From positions 2,418,001 to 2,482,000 of the forward strand of contig NZ_FNSO01000004.1 of the NCBI RefSeq assembly GCF_900105945.1: a DNA stretch of 64,000 bases, read 5' to 3'. Under the pieces are notes generated by a model, which saw only the letters and a program-made list of their open reading frames with translations, was not told where the DNA came from and ran no database searches. The position numbers and the translations under genes were made by a program. Each line of letters opens with the position of its first letter. The stretch's first letter is position 1. Shown here piece after piece: positions 1 to 6,974 of this stretch. This stretch comes from Amycolatopsis tolypomycina. Its GTDB lineage: Bacteria > Actinomycetota > Actinomycetes > Mycobacteriales > Pseudonocardiaceae.

Positions 1-1
1 C

Positions 2-721
2 GACGCGACGGCGATGGAGACCCGCTTCGAGCGCGACGGCGACGGCTGGCGGCTCCACGGCGGCAAGTGCTACGTCGGCAACGCCGCCCGCGGCAGCGTC
101 GGCGTGGTGTTCGGTCGCACCGGCCGCGGCGCGCTGTCGATCCGCGCGGCACTGGTCGAGGTCCCGGCGCCCGGCTGGCACGGCGAAAAGCTCGACATGA
201 TCGGCCTGCGCGGCGCCTACATCAGCCGGCTGTCCTTTTCGGACGTGGCCATCCCCGCCGGCCGGATGCTCGGCGACCACCTGCCGGCGACGCGGCGCGG
301 GATCTTCGCCGCGATCACGACGTTCAACCACATGCGGGTCCGGATCGCCGCGTCCGCCGTGGGCACCGCGCTGGCGATGGTCGAGTACGTGCTGGAGCAC
401 CGCAAGAACGCCCCCGGCGGCCAGCTAGCCCTGGCTCGCGCCGAAGCGGGCCGCGAGCTGGTGTACGAAGCGGCGGCGCGGATCGACGGCGACCCCGAGC
501 GCGGCTACCTCTCCAGCGCGGCGAAACTCGGCGCGGTCGGCCTCGCGGTGGGCACGGCGCACTGGGCGTCGGCCGCGCTCGGCCCGGCCGGCCTGATCGA
601 GCACCCGCTGCTGGAGAAGTGGACGCGGGACGTGCACGCGTTCGAGTTCATGGAGGGCACGAGCAACATCCACCGCCTCCACGTGGCGCGCGGGTACCAG
701 GCGGGAGACGCCGATGCCTGA
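2..721 (+). CDS. Acyl-CoA dehydrogenase, C-terminal part (5' end outside window)
   Basis: The open frame runs in from the left edge and ends at the TGA at 719-721, so the start lies upstream. About 240 residues are visible. They cover the end of the middle beta domain and the C-terminal helical domain of a flavin-dependent acyl-CoA dehydrogenase. The C-terminal FMEGTSNIHR motif is the family's usual signature around the catalytic and FAD-contacting helix. Such enzymes oxidise the alpha-beta bond of an acyl thioester; in polyketide clusters they often act on acyl-ACP. The stop overlaps the next start (714) by 8 bases, which indicates translational coupling with the orphan and the AcpS-ACP gene that follow. 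The substrate is not evident. The family call is firm; membership in the polyketide pathway is inferred from position. Confidence 0.85.
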   Translation, partial: DATAMETRFERDGDGWRLHGGKCYVGNAARGSVGVVFGRTGRGALSIRAALVEVPAPGWHGEKLDMIGLRGAYISRLSFSDVAIPAGRMLGDHLPATRRGIFAAITTFNHMRVRIAASAVGTALAMVEYVLEHRKNAPGGQLALARAEAGRELVYEAAARIDGDPERGYLSSAAKLGAVGLAVGTAHWASAALGPAGLIEHPLLEKWTRDVHAFEFMEGTSNIHRLHVARGYQAGDADA

Positions 722-1463
722 CCTGGGGATCGACACGATCGCCTTCGCCGCGGCCCGCCGCGAGGAGTACGTGCCGCTGTCGTCGTTGCCGGGAGCCGCC
801 GACCTGGTGCCGCCGGAACGGCTGGCCGCCGCCGGGATCCCGTTGTCCCGCTTGATGGTCCGGATCCCGGAGGACGACGACGTCGACGTCACCGCGCAGG
901 TGCTGGCCGCCCTCGGGCCGCCGGTCGTGCCGCAGCCGCTGTTCTTCGTGCGGTCGGGGCCGCTGCGTGACCCGAACGTGGCCGCGCTGGCCGGGCTGGT
1001 GCACCGCAGCGGCTGGGCGGGCGAGGACGTCGGCCTCTCGCACCTCGACGAGCTCGGCGGCACGGCGGTGTTCGGCCTGCTGGAGTGGGCGGTCGAGAGC
1101 GAGGCGACGGCGGTGATCTGCGACGAGCCGCTGTTCGCCGACGCGGCGGCCGGCCACCCGCGCTTCGCGGCGGTCGGCTTGCGGGTGCGTCGCGGCGCCT
1201 CGGCGTTGACGGTTTCCGGCTGCGGAGAAGGAAAACCCGCGCTGACGGGCGGCCACCGGTTCACCGGCCGCGGCCCGTGCGACGCGTGGCTGGCGTTCTG
1301 CGCGGCACTGGCCGAAGGAGTGGTCGCCGATGGCGACCGGGTGCTGCTGCACACGCGCGGCCCCCTGCGCGAGGGCTGGTTGTCGCTGCGCGCGGTGGAC
1401 GTCACCGCCCTGCGGCTGGTGCCCGCCGCGACGGCGAGTCTGCTCGGGGGGCGGAGTGGATGA
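714..1463 (+). CDS. Unrecognised protein, possibly a degenerate thiolase/KAS-fold protein
   Basis: This 249-residue protein starts at an ATG overlapping the upstream stop by 8 bases, and its own stop overlaps the next start in an ATGA. I do not recognise a family with certainty. Residues about 110-150 (GGTAVFGLLEWAVESEAT then VICDEPLF) resemble the helix-strand arrangement of thiolase or KAS III-like folds, where a helix is followed by a strand carrying the substrate-channel glutamate. No convincing catalytic Cys-His-Asn set is visible, and the protein is shorter than a normal ketosynthase (about 320-400 residues). There is no signal peptide or membrane segment. Its place between an acyl-CoA dehydrogenase and an AcpS-ACP fusion suggests a role in making or editing an acyl-ACP. 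It could equally be a non-catalytic partner. The coding call is strong; the function is open. Confidence 0.6.
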   Translation: MPDLGIDTIAFAAARREEYVPLSSLPGAADLVPPERLAAAGIPLSRLMVRIPEDDDVDVTAQVLAALGPPVVPQPLFFVRSGPLRDPNVAALAGLVHRSGWAGEDVGLSHLDELGGTAVFGLLEWAVESEATAVICDEPLFADAAAGHPRFAAVGLRVRRGASALTVSGCGEGKPALTGGHRFTGRGPCDAWLAFCAALAEGVVADGDRVLLHTRGPLREGWLSLRAVDVTALRLVPAATASLLGGRSG

Positions 1464-2119
1464 GAATCGGCGTGGACCTGATGTCGATCCCGCGGTTCGC
1501 GGAGGTCGCGGCGCACCACCGGTACCGGACGCTGGTCTTCACCCCGGTGGAGCTGGAGCAGGCCGCCCGGATGGGTGCCGAACGGTCGCTGGAACGGCTG
1601 GCCGGGCGGTTTTCCGTCAAGGAGGCCACGTGCAAGATGCTGGGCCGTGGCTTCGGCCAGGGCCTGCGCTGGCGTGACATCGAGGTCACCAACGACGACT
1701 GGGGAGCGCCGTTGGTGACGCTGGGCGGCGGCGCGGCGGAGATCGCGGAGGAAGCGGGCCTGGCGGAGATCGTGGTGACGCTGAGCCACCAGGCCGACCT
1801 CGTGGTCGCGGTCGCGGCGGCCGGCTGTGCCCGCCCCCCGCGCCCGTTCCGCCGCGCGGCGGAGCCGGCGGTGTCCCGTGTCCCGGCCCGGTTCGACGAA
1901 CTGGCGGCACTGGCCGCCGACCTGTTCTCGGTTCCCCCCACCGAGGTGGCCACGGCGACGTCGTTCGCAGGCGATCTGGGGGTCACGTCGGTGGTGGTGA
2001 TCGAGCTGCTCGCCCGGATCGAGCACCGGTACGGCATCCGCATCCCGGAGGCCGGCATCTACCGGATGACCGATCTGCAGCGAACCTACGGAGTGGTCGC
2101 CGAGGCGGCCGGCTGGTAG
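1460..2119 (+). CDS. Holo-ACP synthase (AcpS-type) fused to an acyl carrier protein
   Basis: The 219-residue product has two parts. Residues 1-120 match AcpS-type phosphopantetheinyl transferases: the N-terminal GVDLMSIPRF carries the metal-binding Asp6, and FSVKEATCKMLG (51-62) carries the paired Lys-Glu. Residues about 142-219 are a carrier protein with GVTSVVVIEL, in which Ser177 is the expected phosphopantetheine site and the usual Asp before it is Thr. AcpS proteins are normally about 120 residues and separate from their ACP. The ATG overlaps the upstream stop (ATGA), so an internal fusion by mis-chosen start is unlikely. It probably arms its own ACP and others in the cluster with the 4'-phosphopantetheine arm from CoA. 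It is the last gene of the left operon and is followed by a strong hairpin. Confidence 0.88.
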   Translation: MRIGVDLMSIPRFAEVAAHHRYRTLVFTPVELEQAARMGAERSLERLAGRFSVKEATCKMLGRGFGQGLRWRDIEVTNDDWGAPLVTLGGGAAEIAEEAGLAEIVVTLSHQADLVVAVAAAGCARPPRPFRRAAEPAVSRVPARFDELAALAADLFSVPPTEVATATSFAGDLGVTSVVVIELLARIEHRYGIRIPEAGIYRMTDLQRTYGVVAEAAGW

Positions 2120-2129
2120 GGCGGGCAGA

Positions 2130-2165
2130 GAGAAGGGGCCTTCCGCGTGCGGAAGGCCCCTTCTC
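2130..2165 (+). terminator. Hairpin terminator after the AcpS-ACP gene
   Basis: A perfect 17-base inverted repeat (arms 2130-2146 and 2149-2165, separated by 2 bases) starts 11 bases after the stop at 2119. It is GC-rich and has no long T-run, as is usual for actinomycete terminators. It may work in both directions, also closing the convergent regulator gene that ends at 2316. Confidence 0.75.
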
Positions 2166-2206
2166 GTGAGCCGGCAGTGTGGCGACCGCGGGCCCGGACC
2201 CAAGCA

Positions 2207-2286
2207 CCCCAATGTGGCGTTGGTTGCGTCAGACGCACCGAACGCCACATTGGGTGCGTTGGATGCAACCAACGCCACATTGGGGG
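2207..2286. repeat. Palindromic repeat array, intergenic copy (CCCAATGTGGCGTT family)
   Basis: The unit CCCAATGTGGCGTT occurs once forward (2208-2221) and twice as its reverse complement AACGCCACATTGGG (2241-2254 and 2271-2284), spaced by variants of TGCGTTGGATGCAACC and GGTTGCGTCAGACGCACC. The same family occurs in frame inside PKS-C at 21481-21590. The forward and reverse copies can fold into an extended hairpin, so this may also act as a terminator between the two convergent genes. The 2120-2315 gap holds only this and the hairpin at 2130-2165. Confidence 0.8.
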
Positions 2287-2315
2287 CTTGAGCGGAGCGC
2301 CGGCGGAGCGAGCGT

Positions 2316-3299
2316 TCAAGCCAGCGTGAACCGCGCAGCGGCCTGTACCCCGGCCTGGAAGCGCGACACCGCGTCCAGATTCTGCAGCATCGCCGCGATG
2401 TGACGGCGGCACGTCCGCACCGACATCCCCAGCCGGCGGGCCACGACCTCGTCCGTCAGGCCCTGGGCCATCAGGCGCGCGATCGTCTGCTGCAGGTCGT
2501 GGGCAATCTCGCCGCTGTAGCCCTGGTCCTCGGCCGAAAACGGGGTTGCGCCGTCCCACAGCTGGTCGAACAGGCCCAGCAGGAACCGGACCATGCCCTG
2601 GTCGCGGACGCGGCGGGCCGACAGCTCGGTGACGTCCAGTGTCACCGCCAGCGAACGGTCGAAGACCACCGCCGCCTCCGGGACTCGGCTGAGGGTGCGG
2701 ATCTGCGCGCCGCGGCCGGCGAGTTGCGTCAACCGCGCGCGGGCCGCGTAGCCCGCGCGGCTGCGGTGGGGGCACACCACCCGGACGCCGACGCCGTCGC
2801 CCAGTACCGAACAGCACGCGTCCAGCAGCTCGTCGACCAGGTCGTCGGCCGCCTCGCCCGGGTGCAGGACCACCAGCTCGTCGCGGCAGATCTCGGCCGC
2901 CAGCTTGACCAGGCCGCGGATCTCGGCGACGCCCTCCAGGCGGTCGAGCGTGCCCGCGGCGCCCGCCGGGGCGCGGGTGATGCCGTCGATGCGCTCGCGC
3001 AGGCGGTCGGCCAGCTCGCGCCGCTCGTACATCGCGCGTTCCAGCGGCGTCACGACGAGCTCCGCGGCCGCCGCCGGCTCACGCGGGATGAAGCTTTCCC
3101 CTGCCGCGCGCAGCAGCTGCAGCTCGACCAGCCGGGCGGCGGCCGCCCGGACCGTGTCGGCGGGCAGGCCGAGGTGCGCCGCGGCGGTGTCCACGGACGA
3201 GATCCGGCCACACCGCGCCGCGTAGCGGTACAGCTCGGCTTCGGGGTCGGGCTCGGGCACGGAGAACGCCCCGAGCGGCGGAAGAGTGGCCGTCGACAT
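2316..3299 (-). CDS. LuxR-type HTH transcriptional regulator
   Basis: This 327-residue DNA-binding regulator has a C-terminal LuxR-type helix-turn-helix at about residues 265-310 (LTDEVVARRLGMSVRTCRRH). The N-terminal part resembles a winged-helix/TrmB-like module (GRISSVDTAAAHLGLPADTV), followed by an alpha/beta sensor-like region of roughly 150 residues. I chose the ATG at 3299 because GGGAGG lies 5 bases upstream; the frame stays open 65 codons further without a good ribosome site. It is divergent from the ACP-ligase-exporter-PKS-D genes and shares a 184-base promoter region with them, so it is a likely cluster-situated regulator of those genes. The ligand is unknown. Confidence 0.85.
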   Translation of the reverse strand: MSTATLPPLGAFSVPEPDPEAELYRYAARCGRISSVDTAAAHLGLPADTVRAAAARLVELQLLRAAGESFIPREPAAAAELVVTPLERAMYERRELADRLRERIDGITRAPAGAAGTLDRLEGVAEIRGLVKLAAEICRDELVVLHPGEAADDLVDELLDACCSVLGDGVGVRVVCPHRSRAGYAARARLTQLAGRGAQIRTLSRVPEAAVVFDRSLAVTLDVTELSARRVRDQGMVRFLLGLFDQLWDGATPFSAEDQGYSGEIAHDLQQTIARLMAQGLTDEVVARRLGMSVRTCRRHIAAMLQNLDAVSRFQAGVQAAARFTLA

Positions 3300-3483
3300 C
3301 GTGCCTCCCAAGAAGATCCGGCTTGTGCTTTTCCACCGTCGCAGCCGGTCTTCTCGGCCGGCTCTCACGCCGCTCTCGCCCGGCGGTGGCCGGATGAGAG
3401 CGCGGTGATGGCCCGGTGATTCCGGCCGGTGGTGTCCTCGGGAGGACCACGGTTGACCGCCGAAAGCGAAACAGGGTGACGCC
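3300..3483. promoter_or_regulatory. Divergent promoter region between LuxR-type regulator and ACP gene
   Basis: This 184-base intergenic segment must carry promoters in both directions. Two inverted repeats are visible: CGCTCTC at 3371-3377 with GAGAGCG at 3396-3402, and GTCCTC at 3434-3439 with GAGGAC at 3442-3447. Either could be the operator of the adjacent regulator. No clear -35/-10 pair could be assigned by eye. Confidence 0.4.
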
Positions 3484-3753
3484 ATGCCTGACACACCTCC
3501 CCTCCCGCACGGGTTCCTCGAGATCCTGATCGCGCACCTGCCCTACGCGCTCGGGGACCGGATCGACGGGGACGACGACCTCGCCGCGCTCGGGCTCGAC
3601 TCGATGGGCGTCGTGCAGCTCGTCACCGACCTGGAGGAGACCTTCGGCTTCGAGCTGCCCGACGAGCTGCTCACCGAGGACACCTTCGCCACCGCGGGCA
3701 GCCTGTGGGCCGCCGTCGCGGAGTTCGTCGCCCCGGAGCCCGCCGATGTCTGA
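3484..3753 (+). CDS. Free-standing acyl carrier protein
   Basis: An 89-residue type II-like ACP. The attachment motif LGLDSMGVVQLV places the phosphopantetheine serine at residue 40, and the following helix (ETFGFELPDELL) is typical. It is preceded by AGGGTG before the ATG. The 3' end overlaps the ligase start by 8 bases, so ACP and ligase are translationally coupled. The simplest reading is that the ligase charges this ACP. The pair, together with the decarboxylase at 37456, resembles systems in which an amino acid is tethered to an ACP and decarboxylated there (BtrI/BtrK in butirosin is the studied precedent). That pathway role is inferred. Confidence 0.92.
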   Translation: MPDTPPLPHGFLEILIAHLPYALGDRIDGDDDLAALGLDSMGVVQLVTDLEETFGFELPDELLTEDTFATAGSLWAAVAEFVAPEPADV

Positions 3754-5278
3754 GGCCGCCGCCCCGGTGCGGCTCGATGCGCTCCTCACCCGCGGCGCGC
3801 CCGGCGATCCGGCCGTCACCCACAAGGACCGGACGCTGACCTACGCCGAGCTCGGCGACCAGGTGACGCGCGTGGCCCGCGGCCTGTACCGCCTCGGCGT
3901 GCGTCGCGGCGACCGCGTGGCGGTGTACGCCGAGAAGCGCCTGGAAACCGTCGTCGCGCTGTTCGCCGCCGCGGCCGCCGGCGCGGTCCTGGTGCCGCTG
4001 AACCCGCTGTTCAAGGCCCGGCACATCGCCCACGTCACCACCGACTGCACGCCGAAGGTGGTGTTCACGACCGCCGAGCGGCTGGCGACGGTCCGCGAGG
4101 CGGTGCCCGGCCCCACCCCGGTCGTGGTGTTCGGCGAACCCGCGTGGGACGCGCTGACCGCGGCCGAGCCGGACGCGGTCCCGAGCGCGGTGATCGACCA
4201 GGACCCGGCCGCCATCCTGTACACCTCCGGCAGCACGGGCGGCCCCAAGGGGGTCGTGCTGTCCCACCGCAACCTGCTCGCCGGCGCCGCGAGCGTCGCG
4301 GAATACCTCGGCCACACGCGCGAGGACGTCGTGCTCGCCGCCCTGCCGCTGAGCTTCGACGCCGGCTTCAGCCAGCTCACCACCGCGTTCGCCGCCGGCG
4401 CGCACGTCGTGCTCGTGAACTACCTGCTGCCCAAGGAAATCGTCCGGCTCTGCACCCGCCACGGCGTCACGGCGCTCACCTGCGTGCCGCCGCTGTGGCT
4501 GCAGCTGGCGGCCCAGCAGTGGCCCGCCGAGGCGACCGCGCGGCTGCGGTACTTCGCCAACACCGGCGGCCGCATGCCCCGCGCCACCCTGGCGCGCCTG
4601 CGCGAGCTTTTCCCGCAGGCGCAACCGTTCCTGATGTACGGCCTCACCGAGGCGTTCCGCTCCACCTACCTCGACCCGGCGGAGGCGGACCGCCGTCCCG
4701 GCTCGATCGGGAAGGCGATCCCCAACGCCGAAGTCCTCGTGCTGCGCCCCGACGGCTCGCCCTGCCGTCCCGGCGAGCACGGCGAGCTGGTGCACCGCGG
4801 CGCGCTTGTGGCCCTCGGCTACTGGAACGACCCCGCGCGCACGGCCGAGCGCTTCCGCCCGGTGCCGGGCCCGGACGGCCTGGTGCGGCCGGAAATCGCC
4901 GTGTGGTCGGGCGACACCGTCTACCGCGACGAAGAGGGGTTCCTCTACTTCGTCGGCCGCACCGACGAGATGATCAAGACGTCGGGCTACCGCGTCAGCC
5001 CCGCCGAGGTCGAAGAAGCCGCCTACGCCACCGGCCTGGTGGGGGAGGCGGCCGCGTTCGGCGTGCCGGACCCCGCGCTGGGCCACCGGATCGTGCTGGC
5101 GGTCGCGCCCGAGGGGGACGCCGAGGCGATTTCCCGCGCGCTGGCGAAGGAACTGCCCGCGTACATGCTGCCGCGGCGGATCGAGGTGCTGCCGAAGCTG
5201 CCGCGGTCGGTCAACGGCAAGTTCGACCGCGTCGCGCTGAGCAAGGCGCTGACCGCGGAGCACGCCGTCACCGAATGA
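3746..5278 (+). CDS. AMP-forming acyl-CoA/acyl-ACP ligase (ANL superfamily)
   Basis: This 510-residue adenylate-forming enzyme is complete. The P-loop YTSGSTGGPKGV is at about residues 159-170, YGLTEAF near 300, VGRTDEMIKTSGYRVSPAEV near 405-422, and the catalytic C-terminal lysine is in NGKFDR near 495. It activates a carboxylic acid as acyl-AMP and passes it to CoA or, given the coupled ACP gene, to phosphopantetheine. Overall it resembles the ligase family often annotated as exosortase A system-associated, whose members frequently occur with a matching ACP and PLP-dependent decarboxylase. No exosortase is visible here, so that name reflects sequence resemblance only. The substrate, possibly an amino acid, cannot be read from sequence alone. 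Confidence 0.9.
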   Translation: MSEAAAPVRLDALLTRGAPGDPAVTHKDRTLTYAELGDQVTRVARGLYRLGVRRGDRVAVYAEKRLETVVALFAAAAAGAVLVPLNPLFKARHIAHVTTDCTPKVVFTTAERLATVREAVPGPTPVVVFGEPAWDALTAAEPDAVPSAVIDQDPAAILYTSGSTGGPKGVVLSHRNLLAGAASVAEYLGHTREDVVLAALPLSFDAGFSQLTTAFAAGAHVVLVNYLLPKEIVRLCTRHGVTALTCVPPLWLQLAAQQWPAEATARLRYFANTGGRMPRATLARLRELFPQAQPFLMYGLTEAFRSTYLDPAEADRRPGSIGKAIPNAEVLVLRPDGSPCRPGEHGELVHRGALVALGYWNDPARTAERFRPVPGPDGLVRPEIAVWSGDTVYRDEEGFLYFVGRTDEMIKTSGYRVSPAEVEEAAYATGLVGEAAAFGVPDPALGHRIVLAVAPEGDAEAISRALAKELPAYMLPRRIEVLPKLPRSVNGKFDRVALSKALTAEHAVTE

Positions 5279-5367
5279 CGGCAGGTTCCTGTCACCGCGC
5301 GAATCCGCCACCCCCGCTGTCCTCGTGCGACAGTCCAAGAGCCGTGAACCCCCAGGGAGCGACCCTC

Positions 5368-6207
5368 ATGTTGCAAGCAATCGACCTCCGGAAACGCTAC
5401 GACGAAGTGCAGGCCCTCGACGGCTTCAGCCTCGAGGTCGCCGCGGGCGAGATCGTCGGGCTCGTCGGCCACAACGGTGCCGGCAAGACCACCTTCGTCG
5501 AAATGGTGTCCGGGCTGCTGCGCCCGGACAGCGGCACGGTGCTCGTCGACGGCGAGTCGCCGACGCGTGCCCGCGACCGCATCGGCATCTCCCCGCAGCA
5601 CATCGCGCTCTACCGCCCGCTGACCGTGCGCGAGCACCTGGAGCTGTACGGCCGCCTGGCCGGCCTGCGCCGCGCCGCGCTGCGCTCGGCCATCGACGAC
5701 CTCACGGCCGCGCTGCGGCTGGAGACGTTCCTGAACCGCACCTGCGGCCTGCTCTCGGGCGGCCAGCAGCGGCGGGCGCAGGCCGCGACCGCGCTGGTGC
5801 ACCGGCCGTCGCTGCTGCTGCTCGACGAGCCGACCGCCGGTGCCGACCCCGAGACCCGTCAGGCGCTGCTCGACGTGGTCAAGCAACGAGCAGGCGAGGG
5901 AGCCGCAGTGGTCTACACCACCCACTACCTGACCGAACTGACCGACCTGCAGGCCACGATCGCGGTGGCCGCCGACGGCCGGGTGATCGCGCGCGGCGGC
6001 GCGGACGAGCTGCTCTCCGGCCTGCCCGGCGAGGTCCGCGTGCGCACGGCCGACGACGAGCTGACCGTCTCGACCACCGATCCCACCGGCACGCTGCTGG
6101 AGCTGCTGCCCACCGTGACGCGGCCGGTCGAGGCCGTCGAGCTGCGCAACCCCAGCCTGGACGACCTCTACCACTCCCTGGCGGTGACCGATGTCGACGC
6201 GCACTGA
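5368..6207 (+). CDS. ABC exporter ATP-binding protein, DrrA-like
   Basis: A 279-residue ABC ATPase with Walker A GHNGAGKT (34-41), signature LLSGGQQRR (128-136) and Walker B LLLLDEPTAG (149-158). The C-terminal extension after residue 220 is like that of DrrA-type drug exporters. I chose the ATG at 5368, with GGGAG 8 bases upstream; an in-frame GTG at 5344 is possible. It overlaps the permease gene by 17 bases. With the permease it should form an ATP-driven exporter at the membrane, most likely for the polyketide product and self-protection. This role is inferred from cluster position. Confidence 0.92.
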   Translation: MLQAIDLRKRYDEVQALDGFSLEVAAGEIVGLVGHNGAGKTTFVEMVSGLLRPDSGTVLVDGESPTRARDRIGISPQHIALYRPLTVREHLELYGRLAGLRRAALRSAIDDLTAALRLETFLNRTCGLLSGGQQRRAQAATALVHRPSLLLLDEPTAGADPETRQALLDVVKQRAGEGAAVVYTTHYLTELTDLQATIAVAADGRVIARGGADELLSGLPGEVRVRTADDELTVSTTDPTGTLLELLPTVTRPVEAVELRNPSLDDLYHSLAVTDVDAH

Positions 6208-6952
6208 CTCCCTCCACCGGGCCGGCGCCCTGATCCGCTACAACGCGACCCTCCGCCTGCGCGACCCGTCGCAGCTGATCAGCTACCTGATCACGCCGAT
6301 GATCTTCATGGTGCTCTTCCAGCCGCTGTACGTGAAGGCGCTGGGCAGCGGCGCGGTCGAGGCCGTCACCGGGCAGCTGGTGATGTTCTCGGTGTTCGCC
6401 ATGGCGATCGTGGGCAACGCGATCTTCGTCGAACGCGAGTGGCGCACCTGGGACCGGCTGCGCGCCAGCCGCGCCGCCCGCGCGGAACTGCTGGTCGGCA
6501 AGGCGGTGCCGGTGTTCGTGGTGCTGCTCGTCCAGCAGGGCGTGCTCGTCATCTACGGCTGGCTCGTCGTCGGGATGCCGTTCCCGGCGTCGCCGGGCCT
6601 GGTGTTCGCGGCGATGTGCCTGTGGGGCTTCATGCTGCTGGCCATGGGCGCCGCACTGTCCACTGTGGTCCGCAGCCGCGGCGACCTGATCGTCGCGGTC
6701 GACCTCGGCGCGATCACCATCAGCTCGCTCGGCGGCTCGCTGCTGCCGGTGTCGCTGATGCCGCCCTGGGCGCAGGCGATCGCGCCGTTCTCCCCGGGGT
6801 ACTGGGGGCTGTCGCTGATCCGCTCGGCCATGGCGGGCGACGCCGAGGCGATGCTGCGCCCGGGGCTGATCGTGCTCGGCATCGGCCTCGCCACGGGCGC
6901 GTTCGCCACCTACCGGCTGGCCCACGGCTGGGGCCGCAGCCACCTGCTCTGA
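6191..6952 (+). CDS. ABC-2 type exporter permease, DrrB-like
   Basis: A 253-residue integral membrane protein with about six hydrophobic segments, for example YLITPMIFMVLFQPLYV, LVMFSVFAMAIVGNAIF and VPVFVVLLVQQGVLVIYGWL. The PFSPGYWGLSLIRSAMAGD stretch near the C-terminus is typical of ABC-2 permeases. It starts within the last codons of the ATPase gene, so the two are coupled. It is the membrane partner of the preceding ATPase. PKS-D follows 22 bases after its stop and is probably in the same transcript. Confidence 0.9.
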   Translation: MSTRTDSLHRAGALIRYNATLRLRDPSQLISYLITPMIFMVLFQPLYVKALGSGAVEAVTGQLVMFSVFAMAIVGNAIFVEREWRTWDRLRASRAARAELLVGKAVPVFVVLLVQQGVLVIYGWLVVGMPFPASPGLVFAAMCLWGFMLLAMGAALSTVVRSRGDLIVAVDLGAITISSLGGSLLPVSLMPPWAQAIAPFSPGYWGLSLIRSAMAGDAEAMLRPGLIVLGIGLATGAFATYRLAHGWGRSHLL

Positions 6953-6974
6953 CCGACCGGAGAAAGGACCTGCC

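Noticed and set aside
425..2278. Long minus-strand open frame opposite the AcpS-ACP region
   Set aside because: It lies opposite recognisable genes, is Arg/Pro/Ala-rich with no family features, and is a typical high-GC shadow frame.
3484..5278. Exosortase system
   Set aside because: The ligase and decarboxylase resemble exosortase-associated families, but no exosortase gene or PEP-CTERM sorting signal is visible in the window.
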